Shown here piece by piece: positions 7,714 to 18,747 of a DNA stretch of 64,000 nt (position 1 is its first letter; the number at the start of each line of letters is the position of its first letter). This stretch comes from Streptomyces sp. CB02400 (GTDB lineage: Bacteria; Actinomycetota; Actinomycetes; Streptomycetales; Streptomycetaceae), in assembly GCF_001905725.1 (NCBI RefSeq), contig NZ_LIWB01000002.1:599137-663136 (forward strand), in the 5' to 3' direction. The position numbers and the translations under genes are program-made. Below the pieces are notes generated by a model. The model saw only the letters and a list, made by a program, of their open reading frames with translations. It was not told the DNA's origin and made no database searches.

Positions 7714-8781
7714 TCAGCGGCCCTGCAGCGCCTTGACGTTGTCGCCGAAGGTCCAGTTCCTCGAGCCGTCCCAGTTGATCGACCAGGTCATCAGGCCCTT
7801 GAGGCCGCCGCCGTAGTGGTTCCAGGCCTGGGCGACCAGGGACGGGGACATGTGGCCGCCGCCGGCGCCCGGCTGCGCGGGCAGGCCCGGCACCTGCTTG
7901 TCGTACGGGACCCGGATCGTCGTGCCCTGGACGACCAGCCCCCTGTCGAGGCAGTCGGTCTGGGCGACGAAGCCCTGCACCGTGCCCGCGGAGTAGGCGT
8001 CGCGGGAGCAGCCGTACATGCTGCCGTTGTAGTACTGCATGTTCAGCCACCACAGGCGGCCGTTGTCCGCGTACTTCTTGACGATCGGCAGGTAGGCGCC
8101 CCAGATCGAGCCGTAGACCACGCTGCCGCCGGTGACGTAGGCGGTCTCCGGGGCCATGGTCAGGCCGAAGTTCGACGGCATGCGGGCGAGGATGCCGTCG
8201 ATGATGCGGATCAGGTTGGCCTGGGACGTGGACAACTGGTTGATGTTGCCGCTGCCCACCAGGCCGGTCTCGATGTCGATGTCGATGCCGTCGAAGTTGT
8301 ACTCCTTCAGGACCGGGACGATCGTCTCGACGAAGCGGTCGGCGACAGCGGTGGAGTTGAGGTCGATGCCGGCCGTCGCGCCGCCGATGGAGAGCAGGAT
8401 CGTCTGCCCGGACGCCTTGGCCGCGCACATCTCCGCCGGGGTGGCGACCTTCACGCCCCGGTCCATGCCGTCCTCCCACAGGGCGGTTCCGTCGGAGAGG
8501 ATGACCGGGAACGCCGCGTTGATCACGTTGTAGCCGTGGGCGGCGATGCGGGAGTCGGTGATCGGGGTCCAGCCGAAGGGCGGGTGGACGCCGTTGGCGG
8601 CGCCGTCCCAGTTCTCCCAGTAGCCCTGGAGGACCTTTCCGGCGGGTTTCGACTTCACCGCACAGGTCTCGGCGGCGGGTGCGGCGGCGGCCGGTGCGGC
8701 GGTGGCGGTGAGCGGGGCGAGGACGGCGGTGGTGAGGGCGGCCGCGAGCAGACGCAGCCTGTGGTGGATCCGGCGGTTCAT
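7714..8781 (-). CDS. Secreted chitinase, glycoside hydrolase family 18
   Basis: Extracellular endo-acting chitinase of 355 residues. A basic n-region (MNRRIHHRLRLL), hydrophobic core and Ala-rich cleavage region (ATAAPAAAAPA) form a signal peptide. The catalytic barrel contains the family 18 hallmark FDGIDIDIE, with the proton donor Glu near residue 175, and the conserved QYYNG and MTWSINWD strands. There is no cellulose/chitin-binding or fibronectin domain, so this is a catalytic-domain-only enzyme. The ATG 8781 has GGGAGGCCCC upstream. Its promoter carries the operator at 8850-8884, so chitin or N-acetylglucosamine control is expected. In S. coelicolor I recall a chitinase at the same position next to glyS. 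Confidence 0.92.
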   Translation of the reverse strand: MNRRIHHRLRLLAAALTTAVLAPLTATAAPAAAAPAAETCAVKSKPAGKVLQGYWENWDGAANGVHPPFGWTPITDSRIAAHGYNVINAAFPVILSDGTALWEDGMDRGVKVATPAEMCAAKASGQTILLSIGGATAGIDLNSTAVADRFVETIVPVLKEYNFDGIDIDIETGLVGSGNINQLSTSQANLIRIIDGILARMPSNFGLTMAPETAYVTGGSVVYGSIWGAYLPIVKKYADNGRLWWLNMQYYNGSMYGCSRDAYSAGTVQGFVAQTDCLDRGLVVQGTTIRVPYDKQVPGLPAQPGAGGGHMSPSLVAQAWNHYGGGLKGLMTWSINWDGSRNWTFGDNVKALQGR

Positions 8782-8849
8782 GGGGCCTCCCGGTGGGGGC
8801 GGTGAGGTGATCATGAGTGGGGCACGGTGTCGCAGTCATGACAATGACT

Positions 8850-8884
8850 TTGGTCCAGACCTTTCGTCAAGAGGTCTGGACCAA
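8850..8884 (-). promoter_or_regulatory. Chitinase/DasR-type operator flanking a -35 box
   Basis: TTGGTCCAGACCT and its exact complement are separated by 9 bases, forming a 13-base perfect inverted repeat. Each arm holds a GGTC-nn-GACC core as in the direct repeats of Streptomyces chitinase promoters and the DasR site. The spacer on the minus strand contains TTGACG, a likely -35 hexamer, so the promoter core sits between the two arms. Confidence 0.75.
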
Positions 8885-8967
8885 CGAGGGGCAGGGTCCG
8901 GGAAGCCCGCCGGCCGCCGTCGTACAGTCCGCGACCGGCCGCCCGTGCCATGCGGGACAATGGGGGA

Positions 8968-10122
8968 ATGCCCACGCTCACGCCCCCGATGAACCCGACC
9001 CTTCAGATCGGCCCGCACACGGTCCAGCCGCCCGTCGTGCTCGCCCCCATGGCCGGGATCACCAACGCGCCCTTCCGCACCCTGTGCCGGGAGTTCACCG
9101 GCGGCAAGGGCCTGTTCGTCAGCGAGATGATCACCACCCGGGCGCTGGTCGAGCGCAACGACAAGACCATGCAGCTCATCCGCTTCGACGAGACCGAGAA
9201 GCCGCGCTCCATCCAGCTCTACGGCGTCGACCCGGCGACCGTCGGCAAGGCCGTCCGCATGATCGCGGAGGAGGGCCTCGCCGATCACATCGACCTCAAC
9301 TTCGGCTGCCCGGTCCCCAAGGTGACCCGCAAGGGCGGCGGCTCGGCCCTCCCGTACAAGCGGAACCTGCTGCGGTCCATCCTGCGCGAGGCGGTCAGCG
9401 GGGCCGGGGACCTGCCGGTGACGATGAAGATGCGCAAGGGCATCGACGACGACCACCTGACCTACCTGGACGCCGGCCGGATCGCCGTCGAGGAGGGCGT
9501 GACCGCCATCGCGCTGCACGGCCGTACCGCCGCCCAGCACTACGGCGGCACCGCCGACTGGGACGCCATCGCCCGGCTGAAGGAGCACGTCCCGGAGATC
9601 CCGGTGCTCGGCAACGGAGACATCTGGTCGGCCGAGGACGCGCTGCGGATGGTGCGCGAGACCGGCTGCGACGGGGTGGTCGTGGGGCGTGGCTGCCTCG
9701 GCCGGCCGTGGCTGTTCGCGGATCTGGTGGCCGCCTTCGAGGGACGCACCGACGCCTTCGTACGGCCCACCCTGCGCGAGGTCGCCGACGTCATGGTCCG
9801 GCACGCCACGCTGCTGGGGGAGTGGATCGGCGACGAGTCGCGCGGGGTGATCGACTTCCGCAAGCACGTGGCCTGGTACCTGAAGGGCTTCGCGGTCGGC
9901 TCCGAGATGCGCAAGCGGCTCGCGATCACCTCCTCGCTGGAGGAGCTGCGGGCCGGGCTCGACGAGCTGGACCTCGGCCAGTCCTGGCCGGCCGGCGCCG
10001 ACGGTCCCCGCGGCCGTACGTCCGGCAACAACCGGGTGGTGCTGCCGGACGGCTGGCTGAAGGACCCGTACGACTGCGCGGGCGTCGGCGAGGAAGCGGA
10101 ACTGGACACCTCCGGCGGCTGA
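8968..10122 (+). CDS. dusB: tRNA-dihydrouridine synthase
   Basis: FMN-dependent enzyme that reduces uridine to dihydrouridine in the tRNA D-loop. Of 384 residues, hallmarks are APMAGITNAPFR (about residue 25), NFGCPVPKVTRKGGG with the active-site Cys, MKMRKGIDDDH, HGRTAAQHYGG, GNGDIWS and VVGRGCLGRPWLF (FMN phosphate loop). The C-terminal region FRKHVAWYLKGF is the usual DUS helical domain, followed by a short low-complexity tail. ATG 8968 is chosen because AATGGGGGA lies upstream; an ATG at 8950 is in frame but lacks spacing. It is divergent from the chitinase gene. Confidence 0.9.
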   Translation: MPTLTPPMNPTLQIGPHTVQPPVVLAPMAGITNAPFRTLCREFTGGKGLFVSEMITTRALVERNDKTMQLIRFDETEKPRSIQLYGVDPATVGKAVRMIAEEGLADHIDLNFGCPVPKVTRKGGGSALPYKRNLLRSILREAVSGAGDLPVTMKMRKGIDDDHLTYLDAGRIAVEEGVTAIALHGRTAAQHYGGTADWDAIARLKEHVPEIPVLGNGDIWSAEDALRMVRETGCDGVVVGRGCLGRPWLFADLVAAFEGRTDAFVRPTLREVADVMVRHATLLGEWIGDESRGVIDFRKHVAWYLKGFAVGSEMRKRLAITSSLEELRAGLDELDLGQSWPAGADGPRGRTSGNNRVVLPDGWLKDPYDCAGVGEEAELDTSGG

Positions 10123-11826
10123 TCAGCCCTCGGTGGGGTGCGGGGTGGAGCCGTAGGCCGTCAGGAAGCGGTCGCGGAACGAGCTCATCCGCCACACCGG
10201 CGCGTCCTTCGCCGGCCGGAGCCCTTCCGTCCAGTTCCAGGCGTCGATCTTCTCCAGCACCTTCGGGTCCTTGGCGACGACCGACACCGGTACGTCCCGG
10301 CTCGCACCGTTGCCGCTGACGCGGGCGATGGGCTGGTGGTCGCCGAGGAAGACGAGAACGGTGTCGTCGGTGCCGTAGCGCTCCAGCCACTGGGTGAGGC
10401 AGGTGAGCGAGTACTCGATCGACCTGCCGTACTCCCGCCGGGACTCGGTGGAGTCGGCGATGACGTCGGACGACTTCCTGCCCGCCTCCCGGATCGCGCC
10501 GAAGACCGAGCCGTCGCCGAGTTCGTCCCAGCCGACCAGCTCGGGGATCGGTGCCCAGGGCTGATGGCTGGAGGTGAGGATGACCTCCGACATCAGCGGC
10601 CGGTCGCGCTTTCGGCCGTGCTCCAGTCGCTGAAAGGCCTCCAGGGCGTACTGGTCCGGCATGGTCGACCAGCTGAACCTCGGCCCCTCGTAGCCGAGGT
10701 CGAAGGCGTCGTAGACCTTGTCGAGGCCGTACCACTTCGCCTCCGGCCAGGCCTTCCGCACACCCGGCATGACGCCGACGGTGTCCCAGGCGCCGGTCTT
10801 CCGGAACGCCTTGGTGAGGGTGAGGTGGTCGCCGGAGGTGACGGTGCGGTAGCGCTGCTGGTTGTCGATCCACAGGCCGGACAGGGCGGTGGAGTGGCCG
10901 AGCCAGCTACTGCCGCCGTACGTCGCCGAGGTGAGCCAGCCGCTGCGGGCGTGGTAGCCGGCCTTCGCGAGCGCGGCGGTGCGGGTGTCGAGGACGCGGG
11001 TGACGCCGGGGGCGATCAGCGGGTCCTCGACGGCGGTGCGGCCGTAGCTCTCGATGAAGGCGAAGACGACGTCCTTGCCGCGCAGGTCCGGGACGAGCTG
11101 GTCGGGGGGAGTGGCGCCGAAGGTGTCCGCCCGCGCCTCCTGCGCGAACGCCGCCTCGTCGCGCAGGGTGTCCACCACGCGCCGGGTCTGTCCCTTCAGG
11201 GCGCCCGCCGCGCGGTCGGAGGCGACCGGCACACCGGAGATCTGCACCCCGAGCGCGGCACAGGTGACCCACACCGTCCCCGCGATCAGCGCGCCCCGAG
11301 TGGCGCGGACGCGGTGCCGGGCCAGCAGGTCGCCGAGCCGGACGGTGGCCAGCGCCATGACGGTCACCAGGAGCAGGGCGAGGACGACCGCGCCGACGGC
11401 GGCGGCGGTCGCGGCCGTGGAGCCCATCGAGTCCGCGACATAGGCCTGGGCGTCGTCGAGCAGCCCCCAGTCGAGTACGACGTTGAAGCCGCGGCCCAGA
11501 TACTCGGTGAACCCGATGTCCAGCAGGTTCAGCACGGTCAGGACGCCGATGCCCGCCCCGTACAGCGCCGCCACGACGATCCGCGGCCGGCGGGGCAGGG
11601 CGAGCAGCAGGACGGCCCCGATGATCGCCTCCGCCGGTATCCGGGTGAACCGGTCGGGCCGGAGCCCCGGAGCGGTGTTCGGCATCAGGAGGGCGCCGAC
11701 GACGAGGGCGGCGGCGAGGACGTGGACCGCCCGGCGGAGGGTGCGGGCGGTGACGGGGTGCGCGTCTCGCGCGTCGCGCAGGCGTGTGCGGACGCGCGCG
11801 TCGCGCAGGTGTGTGAAGACAGGCAA
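10123..11826 (-). CDS. Membrane-bound sulfatase/phosphotransferase-like protein
   Basis: Member of the alkaline phosphatase-like sulfatase superfamily with an N-terminal membrane part of about four or five hydrophobic segments (about residues 25-215) and an extracellular catalytic domain. In the latter, FAFIESYGRTA, TYGGSSWLGHSTALSG and VLVFLGDHQPIARV (metal ligands Asp-His) match the LTA-synthase/sulfatase pattern. The substrate is unknown; phosphoglycerol or polyol transfer to wall polymers is possible. The TTG at 11826 is chosen with GGAAGGA nine bases upstream, giving 567 residues; an ATG at 12042 (639 residues) would add a Pro/Arg-rich stretch with no clear start signal. It starts one base after the dusB stop, on the opposite strand. 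Confidence 0.75.
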   Translation of the reverse strand: MPVFTHLRDARVRTRLRDARDAHPVTARTLRRAVHVLAAALVVGALLMPNTAPGLRPDRFTRIPAEAIIGAVLLLALPRRPRIVVAALYGAGIGVLTVLNLLDIGFTEYLGRGFNVVLDWGLLDDAQAYVADSMGSTAATAAAVGAVVLALLLVTVMALATVRLGDLLARHRVRATRGALIAGTVWVTCAALGVQISGVPVASDRAAGALKGQTRRVVDTLRDEAAFAQEARADTFGATPPDQLVPDLRGKDVVFAFIESYGRTAVEDPLIAPGVTRVLDTRTAALAKAGYHARSGWLTSATYGGSSWLGHSTALSGLWIDNQQRYRTVTSGDHLTLTKAFRKTGAWDTVGVMPGVRKAWPEAKWYGLDKVYDAFDLGYEGPRFSWSTMPDQYALEAFQRLEHGRKRDRPLMSEVILTSSHQPWAPIPELVGWDELGDGSVFGAIREAGRKSSDVIADSTESRREYGRSIEYSLTCLTQWLERYGTDDTVLVFLGDHQPIARVSGNGASRDVPVSVVAKDPKVLEKIDAWNWTEGLRPAKDAPVWRMSSFRDRFLTAYGSTPHPTEG

Positions 11827-11993
11827 CCCGGAGGTTCCTTCCGTACCGAGCCCGGTGGGAGGCGGACCCGGCGTGGGGGTCCGGGTCCGCCGTCCTTCCG
11901 TACGGGCGGCGGGAACGGTGTGTTCACCTGGTCCGCATGGTGGAACCCGGTCCGCTGTGGCAGCGTGATTCTCGCCACCCTTGATAAGGGTTG

Positions 11994-12007
11994 CGCTCAG
12001 ATGAGCG
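11994..12007. promoter_or_regulatory. Palindrome CGCTCA-NN-TGAGCG, copy 1
   Basis: A perfect 6-base inverted repeat with a 2-base centre, repeated exactly 100 bases downstream at 12094. It lies between the divergent sulfatase-like gene and ppdK and could be a regulator-binding site for either. Confidence 0.5.
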
Positions 12008-12036
12008 GATCTTGAGCGACTGCACTTCTCAAAGGG

Positions 12037-12051
12037 TGGCACTCAGTGCCA
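12037..12051. promoter_or_regulatory. Perfect 15-base palindrome between sulfatase gene and ppdK
   Basis: TGGCACT-C-AGTGCCA, arms of 7 bases around a single base. It lies midway between the two CGCTCA-NN-TGAGCG copies. The core resembles half of a CIRCE-type GCACTC element, but the spacing does not fit HrcA. It is a candidate operator of unknown factor. Confidence 0.45.
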
Positions 12052-12093
12052 TCTCTTGATCGTTCATCGAGCGAAATCAGACGTGAAGATTGC

Positions 12094-12107
12094 CGCTCAT
12101 GTGAGCG
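12094..12107. promoter_or_regulatory. Palindrome CGCTCA-NN-TGAGCG, copy 2
   Basis: Identical arms to the copy at 11994, only the central dinucleotide differs (TG against GA). It is about 200 bases upstream of ppdK. Confidence 0.5.
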
Positions 12108-12308
12108 CTCAGGGCCTGGCGGGAAGGCTGATGCGTTCAAGAAGTGAAAACATTCGGCCGTCGCGGCTTGCCAAGCTTTGACTTTCGATCCGCTGGCGGA
12201 CGACTGGTTACAGGCGCATGACGCACAAGTGGACGTACCCAGAAGCCTTTGATCTGGGTACATTCTCGCCGTCAGGGCAGCCACCGCGTCCTCGAGGAGT
12301 CGAGACCC

Positions 12309-15029
<2,721 letters not shown>

Positions 15030-15111
15030 GCCCTGCGGGGCACCTGGACCCCGGAGCCGCCGTCTGTCACCCGACCACCCTCACCGATCGGCGGCGGCTC
15101 CGGATCACGAA

Positions 15112-15146
15112 GAAGGGCGGGCCCCTGTGCGGGGGGCCCGCCCTTC
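15112..15146 (+). terminator. Terminator of ppdK
   Basis: A 13-base perfect stem (GAAGGGCGGGCCC and complement) with a 9-base G-rich loop lies 83 bases after the ppdK stop. There is no T-run. Confidence 0.75.
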
Positions 15147-15244
15147 GGCATGTCACGGCGCTCAACCCCCTTCCGATATCGCTTATTTCGGTGTGTTACC
15201 GGGCAGAAAGAGGTCAGCCGGTATGCCACTCAGGGGGAGGGCCG

Positions 15245-15544
15245 ATGAGCTGGAGCGAGTTCAAGAAGGTGCTGGGGGAAGCGGCGGGCGAGATGGCGGT
15301 CAGCTATCCGTTCGTCTCCATCATCACCGAGTGGCGGTACAAGGAGGACGACGAGGCGCTGGACGCGATAGCCGAGTACGTCGCGGGGGCGACGCCCACG
15401 GGGCTGGAGAAGATGGACAAGTACCTGCGTGAGGCGACCGTCAACGAGCACAGCAGCGAGCAGCGGCAGCGGCTCGTCGTCTTCTACGCCTGCTTCAAGT
15501 ACCTGGAGGCCCAGAAGACGGGGAGATTCTCGGCGCGTTGGTGA
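15245..15544 (+). CDS. Hypothetical protein (99 aa)
   Basis: Unrecognised soluble protein, rich in Glu/Lys/Ala and apparently all helical (MSWSEFKKVLGEAAGE, then EDDEALDAIAEYVAG, then EQRQRLVVFYACFKYLEA). A ribosome site CAGGGGGAGGG precedes the ATG at 15245. It has its own start signals after the ppdK terminator. It ends 12 bases from the stop of the convergent nucleosidase-fold gene; whether they act together is unknown. Helical fold and size recall small effector-associated or adaptor domains, but this is only an impression. Confidence 0.65.
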   Translation: MSWSEFKKVLGEAAGEMAVSYPFVSIITEWRYKEDDEALDAIAEYVAGATPTGLEKMDKYLREATVNEHSSEQRQRLVVFYACFKYLEAQKTGRFSARW

Positions 15545-15556
15545 CGGTGGCGCCGG

Positions 15557-16873
15557 TCAGTGCCGGGGCGACCACGCGCCCGTCGGGGTGAGGGCGTCCC
15601 GTAGCGCTTCGAGGAAGCGCAGCAGCCCTCTGACGGAGGCCTGGTCGCCGTCGGCGGCGACCAGGCTCTTGCCGTTGCCCTTGCGGACCGTCAGCCGGTG
15701 TGCCTCGATCGGCAAGGGCCCGAGGTGCCGGAGCTCGGCTTCCACGGAGAAGTCACAGGACCACAGCTCGGTGTGCGCCACGCCGAACGGTACGGGCAGC
15801 GGCGGCTGGAACCTTACGCCCCACGTGGTGACCACCGCGGTGGCCACCCGGGCCGTCAGCAGGCTGAGCGACCTCTCGGGCTGCCACACCAGCAGCAGCT
15901 CCTCGCCGCGTTCGGTGGGATACAGGTGGCGTACGGAGTCCAGTTCCGCAGGGGAGAGCGCCGACGTATCCCTGAACAGCCCCGGAGCGAGGTCCGGTCG
16001 GCGCACCACGTCTCGGACCGTCTGCCCCGTGTTCGCGAAGGCCGCCGGTCGCATCCGGCCCAGGACCGCCTCCAGCGCCGCCGCCGCGTGTGCCGCCGCC
16101 CGCTCCTGGGAGCCGGCGGCGTCGGCCTTGGCCTTCCCGCCGTCGGCGTGGTCGCTGATCCCACGGATGCTCAGCACTGGGAGACTGCCCGAGAGATGGG
16201 CGGCCTGGGAGACGCCGGCGCTCTCCATCTCCACGGCGACGGCATCGCCGTAGACGGTCCTGAGGCGCTGGGCCAGGGCCGACCGGTCGGAGCCGAGCAC
16301 CACCTCGCCGGCCGCGACGGGCTTGAAGTGGACCTTCGGCACGGTCGCCGGGCGGGGGGCGCGGGAGAAGGGCAGCCGGGCCGCGTCCCTCCGCAGGTCC
16401 TCGACCTGCCGGCGTACGTCCGCGGTACCGCGTACCAGGGAGATCCACCGATCGTCGCGCAGAGCGGCGCGGGCCTGTTGCTCCAGGGCGTGCGGGGCGT
16501 CCCAGACGCGGGGCCGGGCGAGCCGGCCGTCGTCGGTCTCCTTGCCGCCGTGATAGGCGTACACCCGGGTGGCGACGACGACATCGCCCAGCGCCACGTC
16601 CTTCTTGAGACTTCCGGCGACCCCGACGAAGAACACCGCCTCCGGCTCCAGCCACTCGCGGGCCCGTTCGGTGATGACGGCGGCCGACTGGTTGCCCTCG
16701 CCGATCTCCGCGAGAGCGACCTGCCAGGGGGTGCCGGCGAAGGCGCCCACGTCGAACACCGTGCCCGCCGGGTGGGTCCGGGGCACGACGTCGTCGACGT
16801 GCGCGCTCACGGCCCTGAACTCCAGCGGAAGCGCGGTGAGCACCACGACACCACCGCTGCCCGTCCGCACCAT
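15557..16873 (-). CDS. Nucleoside phosphorylase-fold (MTA/SAH nucleosidase-like) protein with extra C-terminal domain
   Basis: The N-terminal 270 residues have the PNP/UDP phosphorylase fold: VVVLTALPLEFRAV, FFVGVAGSLKKDVALGDVVVATRVYAY, and the nucleoside-binding VAVEMESAGVSQAA followed by LSIRGISDHADG (catalytic Asp). These resemble MTA/SAH nucleosidase. The remaining 165 residues are unrecognised, with LYPTERGEELLLVWQPERSLSLL and a Trp-rich strand region. Usual nucleosidases are about 230 residues, so this is a two-domain version, a layout often seen in actinobacterial signalling or conflict proteins where the phosphorylase domain is an effector (established for the fold family, inferred here). 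ATG 16873 follows GAGGGGGCGCG. Confidence 0.7.
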   Translation of the reverse strand: MVRTGSGGVVVLTALPLEFRAVSAHVDDVVPRTHPAGTVFDVGAFAGTPWQVALAEIGEGNQSAAVITERAREWLEPEAVFFVGVAGSLKKDVALGDVVVATRVYAYHGGKETDDGRLARPRVWDAPHALEQQARAALRDDRWISLVRGTADVRRQVEDLRRDAARLPFSRAPRPATVPKVHFKPVAAGEVVLGSDRSALAQRLRTVYGDAVAVEMESAGVSQAAHLSGSLPVLSIRGISDHADGGKAKADAAGSQERAAAHAAAALEAVLGRMRPAAFANTGQTVRDVVRRPDLAPGLFRDTSALSPAELDSVRHLYPTERGEELLLVWQPERSLSLLTARVATAVVTTWGVRFQPPLPVPFGVAHTELWSCDFSVEAELRHLGPLPIEAHRLTVRKGNGKSLVAADGDQASVRGLLRFLEALRDALTPTGAWSPRH

Positions 16874-17155
16874 GCCGCGCCCCCTCGTTCCCGTGACCGC
16901 CCCTTACCCGTTCGTCCACCGGCGTACCCCAGGCGGGTAGTGGCGTCCGTCGCGTCGTCCCGCGGGGAGCGGGGCGGCGCCCGTGCGGGGGAGCCCGCTC
17001 TTCTGCGGTGCCGGGGGGCGTCCAGCCGTCGGCTCTCCCGACGGGATCCCTGGTGGACACGGCCGTCACACGCTGTCCTGGCCGGGCAGCCCGGCGCCGT
17101 CCGGTCCCGGAGCCACCACCTGTGTCCGCGTGCCGGAACGCTCGATGACGGGCGC
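16874..17155. other. Intergenic stretch, no gene seen
   Basis: 282 bases between the start of the nucleosidase-like gene and the stop of the tetR gene. No convincing coding frame, RNA gene or strong hairpin is visible. Confidence 0.5.
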
Positions 17156-17809
17156 TCAGGAGCGGGGAGCCGACCGAGCCGAGCTCTGCGGGTGCGGACC
17201 CCCACCCGTTCGGGGGCCGAAAGCTCTGAGGGTCGCGTCGACGAGCGAGTCGGCGTATGCGGTGGTCAGCGGACCGCTGCGGTGCAGCCACCGCTGGAAG
17301 AGGGGGGCGTAGAGCATTTCGAGGGCCAGGTCGAGGTCGGCGCCGGAGTCGAGCTGGCCCACATCCTGGGCGCTGCGCAGGCGCGCCTTCTTCGCCTCGT
17401 CCAGCGGCCGGGCCAGCTTCTCGCGGTACTCGGCTGCCAGCGCGGCGTCGTTGGCGATCTCGGTGTTGAGGGCGCGGATCAGCCTGTCGAAGGACGGGTC
17501 GGCGAACTCCTCCGCCGTGGCTCGCATGACGAGCTTGAGGTCGGCCTCGAGGTCACCCGTGTCCGGCAGCGTGACCGACTGCCCGTCCGCATCCTCGCTC
17601 AGAGCCAGAAGGGCGGCGAAGACGACCGCACTCTTCGACGGCCACCGTCGATAGATCGTCTGCTTGCCGACGCCGGCACGGGCGGCGATGGCTTCGACCG
17701 TGACCTTCTCGTACGCCTCCTCTGCGACCAGGGAGCGGGTTGCCGCGAGGATCGCCTGCCGGGACCGTTCCTTGCGCCGGGAGTGGTCCGGCCCCTTCTC
17801 GTTGGACAT
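17156..17809 (-). CDS. TetR family transcriptional regulator
   Basis: Helix-turn-helix repressor of 217 residues. The DNA-binding domain spans about residues 15-60 (SRQAILAATRSLVAEEAYEKVTVEAIAARAGVGKQTIYRRWPSKSAV, a very typical TetR pattern), and the C-terminal ligand domain is of the TetR_C type with a variable Pro/Ser-rich tail. It is divergent from the short-chain dehydrogenase gene, and two copies of its likely operator lie between the two starts. It probably represses both genes until a small, perhaps aldehyde- or ketone-containing, ligand binds. ATG 17809 lies after GGGTAGGCTGGACGC, with no classic ribosome site. Confidence 0.88.
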   Translation of the reverse strand: MSNEKGPDHSRRKERSRQAILAATRSLVAEEAYEKVTVEAIAARAGVGKQTIYRRWPSKSAVVFAALLALSEDADGQSVTLPDTGDLEADLKLVMRATAEEFADPSFDRLIRALNTEIANDAALAAEYREKLARPLDEAKKARLRSAQDVGQLDSGADLDLALEMLYAPLFQRWLHRSGPLTTAYADSLVDATLRAFGPRTGGGPHPQSSARSAPRS

Positions 17810-17831
17810 GCGTCCAGCCTACCCATGAAAC

Positions 17832-17850
17832 GAAACGAGACGATCCGTAT
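17832..17850. promoter_or_regulatory. Degenerate operator repeat upstream of tetR
   Basis: GAAACGAGACGATCCGTAT matches one arm and the centre of the perfect palindrome at 17881, with a degraded right arm. It probably is a second binding site for the adjacent TetR protein. Confidence 0.55.
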
Positions 17851-17880
17851 TGGTGAAGTCGGGGTGATGCTCTACGCTTG

Positions 17881-17908
17881 AAATGAAACGAGACGAGCCG
17901 TTTCATTT
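17881..17908. promoter_or_regulatory. TetR operator, 10-base inverted repeat
   Basis: AAATGAAACG and its exact complement CGTTTCATTT are separated by 8 bases, immediately upstream of the short-chain dehydrogenase gene. It is placed where repressor binding would cover that promoter. Confidence 0.75.
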
Positions 17909-17925
17909 ACTGGGAGTGGGACACC

Positions 17926-18747
17926 ATGACGGACGCGAGAGTCTGGCTCATCACCGGTGCCTCCCGTGGCCTGGGCAGGGCTTTCACCGAGGCCGCCCTG
18001 GCAGACGGCGACCGCGTGGTGGCTGCCGCCCGCAACGTCGGGCCTCTGGCGGAACTGACCGGGAAGTACCCCGACCATCTGGCCCCGCTTCCGTTGGACG
18101 TAGCCGACCGCCAGGGCGTGTTCGACGGGGTGGAGCGGGCGGCAGCCGCGTTCGGCAGGCTGGACGTCGTCGTCAACAACGCCGGCGGAATGCTCTACGG
18201 CATGGTGGAGGAAGCCACGGAGGAGCAGATCCGGGCGCATATGGACGTGAACTTCTTCGGCGCCGTGTGGGTGGCTCAGGCGGTCCTTCCCCACCTGCGT
18301 GCCCAAGGCGGGGGACGACTCCTCCAGGTCACCTCGATGGGCAGCGGCGGCGGCATGGCCACCGTCGGCTTCTACGGTGCGGGCAAGGCCGCGCTGGACT
18401 CGGTCAGCGAGGCGCTGGCGATGGAGGTCGAGGGGTTCGGCGTCAAGGTCACCATCGTGCAGATGGGCGGCTACAACACCGGCCTGTTCACGGCGGGCAC
18501 CACGCACACCGAACCCCTGGCGCGGTATCAGCCCCTGCGCGCCGAGATGGAGGCGACGTGGGGCGATGCCGTCGCCCCGGAGCCGGACACCGCTGCCCCG
18601 GTCGTCATGGAGCTGGCCGCGTTGCCGGACCCGCCGCGACGGCTGATAGTCGGGAGCCGGTCCTTCGACCACGTCCTGGAGATGGACCGGGCCCAAGCGG
18701 ATCTTTACCGGTCCTGGGAGCACCTCAGCCGCCTCGCCCCGGGCTGA
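17926..18747 (+). CDS. Short-chain dehydrogenase/reductase
   Basis: NAD(P)-dependent oxidoreductase of 273 residues in the classical SDR fold. It has the cofactor motif TGASRGLGR (about residue 11), NNAGG (about 84), a catalytic Ser region in VTSMGSGGG, and the YxxxK pair in FYGAGKAA (about 148). The specific substrate cannot be told; the family pattern LPHLRAQGGGRLLQVTSMG is common among reductases of uncertain function. ATG 17926 follows CTGGGAGTGGGACACC. It is controlled by the divergent TetR repressor through the operator at 17881-17908. Confidence 0.88.
   Translation: MTDARVWLITGASRGLGRAFTEAALADGDRVVAAARNVGPLAELTGKYPDHLAPLPLDVADRQGVFDGVERAAAAFGRLDVVVNNAGGMLYGMVEEATEEQIRAHMDVNFFGAVWVAQAVLPHLRAQGGGRLLQVTSMGSGGGMATVGFYGAGKAALDSVSEALAMEVEGFGVKVTIVQMGGYNTGLFTAGTTHTEPLARYQPLRAEMEATWGDAVAPEPDTAAPVVMELAALPDPPRRLIVGSRSFDHVLEMDRAQADLYRSWEHLSRLAPG

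Noticed and set aside
12037..12051. Palindrome as a CIRCE element for HrcA
   Set aside because: The CIRCE spacer of nine bases is missing; the arms directly adjoin a single central base.
16874..17155. Possible small gene between nucleosidase-like gene and tetR
   Set aside because: Open frames lack start signals and coding bias.
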